Source of the DNA: Meghimatium bilineatum
Lineage: Eukaryota > Mollusca > Gastropoda > Stylommatophora > Philomycidae
Reading direction: 5' to 3'
DNA: 64,000 bases
NCBI GenBank assembly: GCA_034231615.1
Contig: CM067298.1
Location: forward strand, 26,306,528-26,370,527
This document shows positions 31,260-41,589 of the stretch, piece after piece (the stretch's first letter is position 1; each line of letters opens with the position of its first letter). The notes beneath the pieces are model-generated. The model was not told where the DNA came from. It did not search any database and saw only the letters and a list, made by a program, of their open reading frames with translations. A program made the position numbers and the translations under genes.

Positions 31260-32330
31260 TAAATCACTTTGTAACTTGCATATGCCAATGATATCGATCT
31301 CTTAGCTTATTCCGAATCTCAACTCAAGGAACTCATCTCAAAATTGGAAGACGTAGTCAAGTATTTTCAATAGACATTAGCATTGATAAATGCAATATAT
31401 TGATTATAGATTAAACAAGATCCCACAAACATCCAGTTAAACGGTCACAAACGTGAAGAAGTTACCACCTACAAATATCTCGGGTCCCAGATATGTGATG
31501 ATCGTAACTCAGGAACTGAGATTAAGTTAAGACTCGAGATGGCTGCAATGGCAATGTTGAATATTGTTTGGAAAAGTAAGATCAGTATTACAGTAAAGAT
31601 AAATCTATTCTTTTTCTTCTTCTGCGTTCGTTCTCAAACTCTTGCAGATTAGCAGGATATAGTCCAGAGAACGGAATGAGTTGTGTTATCGTTTACAGTA
31701 TTGCTTTGTTATTTGCACCTTTCGGCCGGATACATCCGACTTCAGCATGGATTTGGATCACTGACCCTATATGGAATGAGACAGCCAACTCCCTCTCATA
31801 ACCTCCTTAGTCGCCTCTTACGACATGCATGGAAGTTAAACAGTGTTGCTATTCTTAGTTCCCCTCTCGGGCCGGTTACACAACGACAAAATATATTCAG
31901 ATCACTAGGGTTAAGTATACGTTTATACGGATGTGAAAACTGGACACTCAATGCATACGGAAATGGGGATTTAGGCTTTTGAACACAAGTGCTACAGACT
32001 TCTGTTGAGAATTAGTTATATAGAAAACACGACAAATATATACGTTCAGCACAAAATAAGCTAACATGCAGTTATCAAAAACCAATTTTGTCAGTGGTGA
32101 AACAGCGTACATTTGTTTAGCTTGGATAAGTAACAAGACACTAATCACTTTCTAAAATTATTTTGCAAGGAACAGTCGAGTTTGGAATGAGAAGATGAAA
32201 ATAAAGAAAATCATGGATTAATAACATCAAGGAATGTTCTTGTCATAATTTTATTACACTCCTCAGAATGGCTGAGGATAGAGGTGTGTGTGGAGCTTTT
32301 TGTGGTGATGTATCCAGCGTGGCATCCCTA
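31260..32330 (+). mobile_element. non-LTR retrotransposon RT remnant with a SINE inside
   Basis: Before the SINE: ANDIDLLAYSESQLKELISK, then REEVTTYKYLGSQICDD and IKLRLEMAAMAMLN. After it: RSLGLSIRLYGCENWTLNAY, then decayed C-terminal wording. The motif order is the RT palm (ADD mutated to AND), the YLGS box and the LYGCE-WT box. Frameshifts and stops are present. The SINE at 31611-31888 splits it between KSKISITVKI and RSLGLS. Confidence 0.88.
31611..31888 (-). mobile_element. SINE-A full-length copy with target-site duplication
   Basis: AAATCTATTC (31601-31610) and AAATATATTC (31889-31898) flank the element, matching 9 of 10. They define its ends: the reversed AAG-type tail TTTTTCTTCTTCTGCGTT on the left and the head GCCGGTTACACAACGACA on the right. 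The interrupted LINE frame resumes just after the right duplication. This copy fixes the family length at about 278 bp and its direction. Confidence 0.9.
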
Positions 32331-32818
32331 CGATTTTGACAGTTTATAGGTATTATTATTATTATACAAGTAAACAAAGTTCTTCGGCTCGATGTCTAAC
32401 CATCGATTTCTTTAAACAATGCAAATGGCTTGGACACTATGCACGCAGGTTTTGTTTATATTGTCATTTTTCTTTTCTTAATTCAAGAGCAATTAAACGT
32501 CGAAGAGGGCTGGCTCCTAAACAACATAACTAGACAGCTGAGTTTTTTGGTCATATAAAGAGACATAACACTATACTGGTCATAGCAAAATGTTCCGGTT
32601 AATGGTGGGGGATGGTTGCTATCAGGCTCGCCCAAATGGAATAATAGTTCGGTGCTTCAGTGCTTTCTGGATATTCATCTGGATATTCAACATATATTAC
32701 GTGTTTTATTTTCTGAATGGGATAGATTAGAATATGGTTTATCCATTTGGAGATGCTGAAACAACATTGTGACAGGTCTAGCAAACCGACATTGTAGAAC
32801 TAAAAGGCTCGTAGAAAC

Positions 32819-33480
32819 ATGGAGAGTTCTCTGAAGACGATAATCAAACGTAAAGAAACCATAAAATTTGGAACAACAAATATTTGTGGATTAAGAAACA
32901 AAGTAGAAGATATTATAGAAGAAATGAAGAAAAGAAATATTTTAATTTTAGACCTGGCAGATACCAGAATTAAAGGTGTTGGATGTAAACAACTGCATGT
33001 AAATTACGCACGACTCTATGCTGGAGTTGACTGAAATACACGCATTAAACATGGGATTGGATTTATAATAGATCCATTGACCTCGAAAGGAATAGTGGAT
33101 ATCAAGTACGTATCAGAAAGGATAATAACAGTTGTTGTGATAGTAAACGGTGTAAGTACAACATATATTCAAGTAGAAAAAAACATGTGATGCTCGAAAC
33201 AATGAAGTTGGGTGTGACGAATAATTTTTTGACAATTTAAATGACACAATGAACATAGTAAACAGAGACGAAAATGTCATGAGAGACTTCAACGCCCACT
33301 TAGGAAAGGACAGATACGGCATAGAAGAATATCTAGGACCATTTGGTGATATAACGAACAGGAAAAATGACAATGGATATATACTGATAGAAAACTTTAA
33401 CAGTGAAAGAATTCACTTATCTTGGAAGCATCATATCAAACATGGGGAAAACAACAAAGACATCCATACATAGATGCACC
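32819..33480 (+). mobile_element. non-LTR retrotransposon AP-endonuclease remnant
   Basis: It reads TIKFGTTNICGLRNKVEDII, then NILILDLADTRIKGVGCKQL, then after a stop TRIKHGIGFIIDPLTSKGIV, and NVMRDFNAHLGKDRYGIEEY. These are the EN motifs W/T-N-[IV]-x-G-L, [SL]-[ED]-T-R and G-D-F-N-A, here RDFNA. Several stops are present. A large part of the RT is missing before the C-terminal piece at 33490-34010. Confidence 0.9.
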
Positions 33481-33489
33481 ATTGGTCTT

Positions 33490-34010
33490 CGTGCCGGATC
33501 TTTGGGAAAATGCCATCTGTTTTCAAAAACACATATGTGTGCATGAACAGCAAAACTGCACTATATAAAACGATTATCATACCATCACTATACTACCAAT
33601 GTCAAACGTGGAAACTAACAACAGAATCCAAAAGAAAACTTGTCACAACAGAAATGACTTGTCTACGTAGAATTTTCAGATTAACAATAAGAGACAGAAT
33701 CAGGAACGAAAACATCGTAAGACTAACAAACACAACTGCCAATCCTGGATTACATCATAACATAACAGATTAAGTGGTTTTTGCATGCTTCCAGACTACC
33801 ATCAGACAGTGCCCCTCACAAAGTATTACTATACAGACACGATGGATACAAAGCCAGGGCATACCTTGCAAACGATGGATTACAGAAATAAAAGAATCAA
33901 CAAAAACAAATATATATTAAGCACACTAAAAGCCATCTCCAGAGAACTACTCTATCCTAACACTGCAAGGCAGAAAGGGGTATAAAGCGAAGAGAAAGAA
34001 AATTTAAAAA
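33490..34010 (+). mobile_element. non-LTR retrotransposon RT C-terminal remnant
   Basis: It reads ALYKTIIIPSLYYQCQTWKL, then RKLVTTEMTCLRRIFRLTIR, DRIRNENI, and PSPENYSILTLQGRKGYKAK near the 3' end. The first segment is the LYKT-x-I-x-P-x-L-x-Y-x-x-x-x-W box. Joined to the endonuclease piece before it, the copy has an internal deletion of most of the RT. The same family ends at 53550-53945 and 62085-62150. Confidence 0.85.
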
Positions 34011-34149
34011 AAAAGAAGTGGAATTCAGTGGAATATATTTACAGTTTTCACGTTGTAATGTTCTGCTATTGATCACCCCCCCCCTCCCTCCTTTCGAGTA
34101 GATGGCTAACCGACTTGTGGATTTGCACTCCGTCATAGAACCTATGTCC

Positions 34150-34420
34150 TGTTACTTGGACCAGCAAGGTCTCATTGGTTTGATGTTGTATGTCGAACCG
34201 ACGCATATAAAACAACTAGAGGAACAGGAAACCTGAAATGAAACCATCCAATCGAGGACGTGAGGATCCGACAAGTCTTTCCAAATATGGCAGACATGGC
34301 ACACGTCTTGTGTGCCGGAATACTTTTGGTGGAGGTGAATGGAATGATGAAGCACATCTCTGCGTGTGATGCCTGTGTACATCTTTCCCTGTGATGACGC
34401 ACATCCCAGATACACTACTC
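34150..34420 (-). other. unassigned stretch, possibly a decayed retroelement
   Basis: Three overlapping minus frames are open for 68-87 codons. One contains CFICVGSTYNIKPMR, which loosely recalls the V-G-S-T-x-x-x-K segment of GIY-YIG nucleases of Penelope-like elements. No second motif supports this, so I leave it unnamed. Confidence 0.2.
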
Positions 34421-34820
34421 ATAGATGAAGGTCTAGGAAGTCTAGCAAAGTCAAAGCAGGTTCATAGTTGCAAAATTGTGTTCCTGGTCCCATACCATAT
34501 TTTGTTGGAGCAAACAAACAATATTGGTACTATTGTACCACAAAATACGAACACAACAAGGAAAAAAAATGATGAGAAAATCATATAAACCTACATACTT
34601 ATGTAAAATATACAATGAAATAATCATAAATATGCACGACATAACAACGAAGCAAACAAAACTATATCAAGAAAAGCAATTAATAAAATTTAAATTTAAA
34701 AAAAACAACAGCAACAACTGCGCAAATAAAATGTGTGTCAAGGAAATAAATAAACAGAATTAGTTGGAGAAATAGCCAACGAAACAAAACTGTGCAGGCT
34801 AAACTAACAACAATACTTAC

Positions 34821-34892
34821 AATACCCTCAACATTTTCATATTGTCGAACAAATTTGCAGCAAGTGACGTCATATTGTTGTTACTTAGGGTT
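34821..34892 (-). CDS. slit: slit exon: domain 1, LRR6
   Basis: A 72-nt exon with its acceptor AG at 34893-34894 and donor GTAAGT at 34815-34820. It reads TLSNNNMTSLAANLFDNM followed by KMLRV and a split Leu codon. It corresponds to the last full LRR of Slit domain 1 (family pattern TLNNNNITxL...FxxMxxLRxF). The next exon is the LRRCT cap, the expected order. Both ends are phase 2. No premature stop or frameshift is present. Confidence 0.93.
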
Positions 34893-35014
34893 CTGTATTG
34901 AAGAAAAATGAAATACCAAATAATTATTATAATACGTTTCTCGTGATCAGTAGGTAAGAATTTAGCAATAATTGTATTTCTAGCTGTATTTTTCTGCAGT
35001 TTCTATGTTATGGT

Positions 35015-35165
35015 TATGAATGACAAAATCTGATGTGCTGGGACGGAAGGTGCAAAAAACGCCGAACCGCTGTAAACCAGTAGCACAACGTACATCACGA
35101 TTTCCAATTGAAACGGCACTATTTAGTGCTGGTAATGAGAAAGCGAACGCAGAAGAAGAATGTAT
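35015..35165 (+). mobile_element. SINE-D copy, diverged
   Basis: ATCTGATGTGCTGGGACGGA, CAGTAGCACAACGTACATCA, CAATTGAAACGGCACTATTT and GAGAAAGCGAACGCAGAAG parallel the landmarks of the copy at 41308-41432. Confidence 0.6.
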
Positions 35166-35364
35166 AATGCAAAACAACAATCACATATATACCACAGTTG
35201 TGATATATGATATAGGGCCTACATTATATTCTTTTTAGTTATCAAGCACGGAATTCACATCCAGTTAGTTAGTCGCCAGATAATCATTATTTCACTCCAG
35301 ACACGTATAGTTAGTGGCCAGATCATCATTATTGCACTCCGGACACATCCCCGTAGGTGTTTGT

Positions 35365-35368
<4 letters not shown>

Positions 35369-35457
<89 letters not shown>
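35369..35457. repeat. (AT)n microsatellite, about 44 repeats
   Basis: Uninterrupted AT run. Tyr-Ile runs in frames across it are artefacts. Confidence 0.99.
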
Positions 35458-35458
<1 letters not shown>

Positions 35459-37499
35459 TACACACATCACATACATGTAAGCATATATTCATACACATAA
35501 GCATACAACCGTACGTGCATACAAACACGCACGCAAACACATACCCATTCACACTTCCAACCACCTACCAGTCGTGCACAATCACACACATACAGTCATC
35601 TATCTATACACACATGGATGCATACATACATACATACATACATTTTCATTCTCGACGTTGTAGTGGGGCAGGCAGTCAATTTCTCACTGTCCTTCCATTC
35701 TGGTGCACTACAAAACTGTTCACACTTATTCATTTCTCTTTTGTCTGAGCTGTGTGTATATATGGTTGCATCATGAAGTTTTTTGTGTAATTGAGAAAAT
35801 TCGTGAAATTCGCCACTCTTCTTATCCATTCCATCCGCAACACGTTTTCTCCAGTTGTATTACTACACTTGTCATTGCCTTTTTGTCTCTGTCCATCTCT
35901 ATCCATTCATTGTCTTTTTATAATTAATGCAATTTATAAACTCCTAAGTAACGTGTCTTCCTTATTCTGTTATCCTTGACTTCCCGCGTTTGATTCAACT
36001 TCCCTGTGTATCGTCTATGTGTTGGTTTAAGGAGAAGATAATCAATGTTGATCACATTATGGTATGCTTTTACATGAGGCCACTCGATATCGTCCCTTAG
36101 TTGGACAAGTCCAATAAGAATATCTTATTTATTATTATTAATTATATTATTTCTAATATATCCACTTCTGTCAGTCTTTGACAGTTTGAATAGACCAAGG
36201 CTAAAATTAATGACAGATAACGCGGTTGTTAGCATCAGCAGAAAAGGTGACAAGTTTTGCATGTCTGCAGCTGCCACTGAGTTCCGGTTTTCGGTACAAG
36301 ATGGAGGCTGTGTTTTCTCCTACTTGCGATGGACGCTTGGACGAAGGATTAACAACCCTTCTTAGTAGAATTCACCATTTTTATGAATCAAAGATTATGT
36401 TTAGTGATGGGTGCAATGATTGTCGCTGTAATTTGTTAGAGTGTAAATAGTGTCCAAGTTTCGGAATCATCAATCAGGATTTGTGTTTAATAATGCCTTC
36501 TGTTCGCGGTAATTTGTTGGATTGTAAACAGTATTCAAAAATTCGATACAGTAATGTAAGAACGATGTTCCAAACTGGAAAACAGTGCAAATGTGTACGG
36601 ACATGAACAATTATCAACTACATATTCTTGGAGTAAGTCAATGTAAATGGATAAATTCAGGTAAAACAATAATATACAACGAAACTATGCACATAGTTCA
36701 TTCAGGGAGAACAAATAACATTCACACGAAGGGGTGGCCGTTATCATGATAAACACAACATGAAAAGGGTTAATAAGCTGGGAACCTGTAAACGAAAGGA
36801 TTTTAACAGCCTCTTTTCAAACAAGATATTTCAAATTATGTAACTATGACCGTTTTCGTCTTGCAGACGGTTGTTTAGCGATAAGAGTAAGAAATCCGCG
36901 GAATATTTTCTCAGGAATGGTGACTTTCCAAACGATCATATCACAGCAACGGAAGATTTTTGTTTGCGTCTTTCTCTTTTTATTTCTTACGTATCTGTAA
37001 ACATATTATTTTTGAACTTCAAATATAATTTAAAATTATAGTCCATTTATAAATTGTTAATCACACATTCAATCGAATATCTCAGAGACTGAATGCAGAG
37101 ATCTTTGGCATGCAATATTACATTTTATCCGACACAAAAATAATTTTATCATTTATTCCATACCTGCTCTGGATTGTGCATGTCGGCGAAATTCTTTGAT
37201 GTTTTTGGTCTATTGCAAATAAGTGGAGTTAAAATTTTAGATATTACAATAAACATGTTACTGTCAAGTAACATGCATTCAACGGCGTATCATCTAAAAT
37301 TTCTTGATAGGTCAAATTGCTGTATGAGTTATCAATTGTATATGTTGTCACTCGTGTGTGCAATAGTAAACGTCTCTGCAATATGCAGCAGTTAGTCTGC
37401 CCTTCGGTCACCATTAGAACCCATGGTTTCTTTTTTTCGTTTTACTTTTTTTGTCTATTGTCTATCCGCAGGTGGTGGTGTTCTTGTAGCACACTTGCC

Positions 37500-37975
37500 G
37501 TTGAACATAGGGGTATGTGAAGGAGATGTAGTCTGCATTCCAGAGCCAGATTTGTTGCTTTAGTTGAAGTGTAATCATGTTTGTTTTGTTCAGGGTGGTC
37601 TTGATATTGTCTATCAATTGTTTTCCTAGGTCTGCCATTGACTCTGTATTCTGATTACATCTTGTTAAGCTCTTATGGGATGTTGATCTTTCATCCTCAT
37701 AAGATGGCCAAACAATTATATCTGCTATTTATCTAAATATTCGATGCATGATGTGATGCCTATTATCTTTCTGATGTTCACACTGCGTATTTTTTCGAAT
37801 ACTGTGACTCCATTAGACTTCATTATAGATTTCATTTCGCAAGTTTCGATCTTTCTCTTATGTGTAGATGTCAGTTTCCAGGTCTGGCATTGGTAGCATA
37901 ATGTTGGTATAAAGATGCTCTCAATCATTTGTTTCTTTACTTCCATGTTGATTTTAAGGTGCAATAGCAAAGGTG
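37500..37975 (-). mobile_element. non-LTR retrotransposon RT C-terminal remnant
   Basis: The minus strand reads IESIFIPTLCYQCQTWKLTS, then THKRKIETCEMKSIMKSNGV, IRSVNIRKIIGITSCIEYLD. This is the post-palm C-terminal region of a LINE polyprotein. Downstream sequence (to about 37500) continues the homology in disturbed frames. Confidence 0.8.
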
Positions 37976-38455
37976 ACAGCTCAGGGTTTCTTAACTGCGC
38001 TTAAATACTGTATTATTTTAGTGGATATTGGATGAGATGTATTTTGTTGCCACTGTATATGTGCATAATGGTGTGCTCAACATACACTTATTTATATAGG
38101 GACATCATTCTGTGGTCTTGTCCACGAAATAATTTCTTCAAAATTCCACATCTGATGATTCCAAGAGCTTAATTATTTTTAATTGTTGCAAATATTGTAA
38201 TCCATCTCGGTGCCATTAGTCATCGTCCTCCCGGATTACATGATCCAAACATTTTTTTTTCTCCAAAACTCAATGTCTATTTTGGATAGGTACTATTATG
38301 AACAGATCAGAACAATGTGTAATTCTACACTTCAGAACTAGACACAACCGACTCCACAGTTACATGTACAATTAGCTGGCGTCATGCGCGATGTGGCAAT
38401 GGATCGAGCTGATGTTTAAAACTCAAGAGATATAGCACGCGAGAGTGAGTCTAGT

Positions 38456-38660
38456 GTGGACAATGATTCCTTTTCGTTAGCCAGGATTAAAGATCAGTGT
38501 TTGAAATGCGGTGTTGTTAGAAGTGAACACTTTGCAAAGTGCAGAAGAATGATGGTCAACCAGCAAAGAACTGGTACTGTCAGCAGAAGTGTAATGGCAG
38601 ATACATTCAGGGAGAGATCGGAGCAAATATGGAGGTGTCCAGTGTGCAGTGATGGTGATC
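38456..38660 (+). pseudogene. coding-like fragment with CxxC and CPxC motifs
   Basis: The 72-codon frame has DQCLKCGVVRSEHFAKCRRM and later RERSEQIWRCPVCSD. Two Cys pairs suggest a zinc-binding segment. Its end resembles the family E fragments at 7298 and 11288 (AEHFWKCPTC, with NQxxTGT about 17-20 residues before). I infer that it is part of a mobile-element ORF, not a host exon: no splice sites or slit-like content are visible. The frame runs straight into the CTAAA repeat. Confidence 0.45.
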
Positions 38661-38670
38661 CGACGACTAA

Positions 38671-38850
38671 CTAAACTAAACTAAACTAAACTAAACTAAA
38701 CTAAACTAAACTAAACTAAACTAAACTAAACTAAACTAAACTAAACTAAACTAAACTAAACTAAACTAACTACCTAACTACCTAACTAACTAACTAACTA
38801 ACTAACTACCTAACTAACTGACTGACTAATTAACTAACTAACTAACTGTA
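38671..38850. repeat. (CTAAA)n pentanucleotide array passing into (CTAA/CTAC)n
   Basis: About 19 nearly perfect CTAAA units to about 38767, then a 4-bp phase with CTAACTACCTAACTAACTAA. The abrupt change from 5-bp to 4-bp periodicity suggests successive slippage phases. Confidence 0.97.
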
Positions 38851-38869
38851 GAAGAATCTATAGAGATGA

Positions 38870-39070
38870 AAATAGAACTAATAATAATAAGCTTTGTGTA
38901 CTTTCGAAAAGCTTTTGATAGACTATGCCGTACTACACTCTGGGAAATACTGAAAATGTACGGCTTTAACCAACAATACATCAACATAATAAAGACTTTC
39001 TTTTAAGAAGCATCGCGCTGTGTTAGAACTGAAACAGACGATTCTGAATGTTTTACAGTTAGATCCGGTT
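38870..39070 (+). mobile_element. non-LTR retrotransposon RT remnant (fingers/palm)
   Basis: It reads FVYFRKAFDRLCRTTLWEIL, then KMYGFNQQYINIIKTFF, a stop, and CVRTETDDSECFTVRSG. This is the early RT motif D-[FY]-x-K-A-F-D with its usual continuation. The leading catalytic Asp is Tyr here (YFRKAFD). It is a dead fragment. Confidence 0.88.
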
Positions 39071-39439
39071 AGATACCAATTTGGTTATACCAGAGCTTTT
39101 AACCATGCGGATGTTGTGGTCTTGGTAATTCGGTGACCCCCCAGCCCCATAACATTAATTTTGGTATCTCAGCTCATTAGCAATCTAGAGTTATGTAAGA
39201 TTGATGATAGTGAGTTCTTTCGGGATCCTGTCAGAGAGAAGCACTTTAAGCTATATCAGTATCAACTTCGAATAGATTCAGACAATGTATCTTGATTCTC
39301 ATTGTAGTGTATCCACTTCTAACTTTCTTTAACAAGACACGCATCTATGAAATGCTTTTATTATTGACATTTACCTAATAAATGTACTCGAAATATTAAA
39401 AACCACGGGCGAAAGAGTTCAAATGTTTAGTGAATCAAT

Positions 39440-40370
39440 TTATATGATTTTTAGTTCAATACATTTGTCTGTACTCTCACTTATTTATATCGCATTTGCA
39501 GTTCAATACATCTGTCTGTAAGCACAGTTATTTATATCTCATTCCTAGTTCAATACATCTGTCTGTAAGCACAGTTATTTATATCTAATTTCTAGTTCAA
39601 TAAATCTGTCTGTAGGCACACTTATTTATATTTGACTTTTAGTTAAATACATAGTCACAAATGATGGCAGATGTGAAACAGAAGTTAAAAGGAGAATAGG
39701 AATGGCTAAAAGTACCTTCAATGGCATGAGGAAATTATTAATATCTAAACAAATTACAAACAAGTTAAAAATGAGAATTATAAAATGCTACATCTATTCC
39801 ATATTAATGTATGGCTCAGAAACATGGACACTCAATAAACAATTAGAAGACAAAATTGATGCCTTTGAGATGTGGGTATATAGAAGAATAGGGAGAACAT
39901 CATGGAAAGAGAAGAAAACAAATAAAGAGGTGCTAAAGACACTTAATATGAAGAAAGAACTACTAAAAGAAATAAAGATCAGGCAAATAAAATACTTTGG
40001 ACACATTAAAAGACATGACACCCTATTGAAGACCTTACTTGAGGGTAAAGTCAAAGGGAAGCGAGCAAGAGGTAGGCAGAGATACAAGTGGGAGAGTAAC
40101 ATTACACGATGGACAGGTTACAGTCTAGCAGAGTGCACCACCAAGACAAGAGACAGGAGATGTTGGAGATACGTTGCAGCCAACCTTCGTTGCGGAGACG
40201 GCACTTGATGATGATGATGATTTGTTCGCCCACACATGTATCTCTAATTTCTAGTTCAATACATTTGTCTGTAAGTACACTTGTTTATTTGTGAGTTCTG
40301 GTTCAATATATATTGATTTATACACACATTTATATCTGGTTTTTAGTTTAATACACCTGCCTGCACACAC
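39440..40370. repeat. 48-bp tandem array split by a LINE insertion
   Basis: TTCAATACAT or a one-base variant recurs at 39453, 39501, 39549, 39597 and 39645, each with CTGTCTGTAAGCACA-like and TTATTTATAT blocks. The pattern resumes at about 40256, 40301 and 40347. The LINE (39651-40222) lies between. Confidence 0.85.
39651..40222 (+). mobile_element. 5'-truncated LINE with an intact C-terminal ORF
   Basis: It begins inside the RT thumb (IVTNDGRCETEVKRRIGMAK) and stays open to 40208: YSILMYGSETWTLNKQLEDK, AFEMWVYRRIGRTSWKEKKT, IKIRQIKYFGHIKRHDTLLK, KGKRARGRQRYKWESNITRW. The 3' end is a GAT-rich microsatellite (ATGATGATGATGATTT). An unbroken frame of more than 180 codons makes it the youngest-looking LINE here. 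It lacks the endonuclease and RT palm, so it cannot move on its own. Confidence 0.92.
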
Positions 40371-41019
40371 ACACTTACTAAACTTTGATTTCATAGACCA
40401 CTGATCTCGTCTGTGTCATGCATGATGCATTGGTGCCATTTAAAGGAATTTCTCAATAAGATTTTTGTCTCCCTTATCTTAAAGTAAACATATTGTTGGT
40501 TTCCTTTCACAAACTTCAAAAATTTACGGGTGTATCTGGCCTGCTCTGTCCTGAGCATACATTATCCTTGTCTCTCTAAAATTGTCTATCGTCACAAATC
40601 ATATACTATCAAAACGGATGTGTGACCTGAACACAGTCATCATTTTCCTATTTTAGAGTATTGTACGCCTCCTGATAATGTATTTCTACCTATCAATGAG
40701 AATCCCAAATAGTGATGTGTTACTTGACGGTAGTGGCAAGCCACAGAAGCTAAAGATAACTGATTCGAATTCAGATGCAGGTAATATGACATCTAGATTG
40801 TTTAGAGAAGTAGCTCTCAACATGGAGCTCTTGGGGGCCATGGAGATTAGTAGGAATATCACAAATTATTCTTTAAATTAGGAGCCACAGACCTACAAAT
40901 GGATGTCATAAGAAGGTAATTATTTAAACTGTAAACAATAAAGTTCTTATCAACAGAAAATCTTACTAACTTGCAAAAAAAAGATAATTTTATTTTAGAC
41001 ATCAGGGAGGCAACTGAAT

Positions 41020-41075
41020 ACAATGTGTAAAAAAAAGGCGGGCCACTGGTCAAAATAGATTGGGAACCATTGGTT
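41020..41075. mobile_element. possible solo hAT terminus
   Basis: CGGGCCACTGGTCAAAATAG then TTGGGAACCATTG followed by GTTTAGAA, which fits a hAT-type 8-bp target (nTnTAGAn). I could not find the opposite terminus. Confidence 0.35.
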
Positions 41076-41307
41076 TAGAACTGTAACCAACTAACAAACG
41101 TAAATGTTGCCTAGAAAATAATTTTAGCTAGAATACCTGGACTGAGCATTCTTTAATATGTAGTGTTTGTTTTAAAGTAAAATATCTTTGATCTACAAAG
41201 AACTAATTAAACAATGACTAACTTTGGTTAGCATATTCAAACAGTCATGAAAATAGTTCTTTAGTATTAGATCTCAAAATCTCGCTGGATATCACTTGAA
41301 GAACCAT

Positions 41308-41432
41308 GCCGAAATCGGATGTGCTAGGCCTACAAGGCGCATAACGGTGGCACAACGTAATCACGCTCCCGGCGGAAATCGCACGGATATCCGTGCTGGT
41401 TACAATGGAGCGAACGCACAACAAACAAACAA
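41308..41432 (+). mobile_element. SINE-D copy
   Basis: GCCGAAATCGGATGTGCTAG, GGTGGCACAACGTAATCACG, CCGGCGGAAATCGCACGGAT, TGCTGGTTACAATGGAGCGA, ending in ACAACAAACAAACAAAC. Confidence 0.75.
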
Positions 41433-41589
41433 ACTTGAAGAACAACCAATTTCCAGCAGGTTATAGTCCAGAGTGAACCGAAATGTGTTGTTTTGGGTTG
41501 TTGTGCATTGGTCAGACACATTCAACTTTAGCGGTAGAACCTATATATTCCATGTGTTACCAATTACACTGAGGTGCAACGGGTTTCGC

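Larger units (their letters stand above)
30910..34820 (-). other. slit intron between domain 1 LRR6 and LRRCT exons
   Basis: About 3.9 kb, mostly plus-strand LINE debris (31260-32330, 32819-34010) with a nested SINE-A (31611-31888). 31070-31160 holds two copies of a roughly 50-bp unit (CATCACTTGTCGAGTGTACC). 34150-34420 is unassigned. 34450-34800 is A-rich with nothing recognisable. Confidence 0.8.

Noticed and set aside
35314-35748. 144-codon frame with Tyr-Ile runs
   Set aside because: It is an AT microsatellite followed by CATA repeats.
36226-36450. 74-codon frame preceded by GC-balanced sequence as a small gene
   Set aside because: No domain, signal peptide, splice context or repeat homology was visible; the length is expected by chance.
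38671-38850. Telomere-like repeat
   Set aside because: CTAAA and CTAA/CTAC are not the TTAGGG or TTAGG motif, and the run is short and interstitial.
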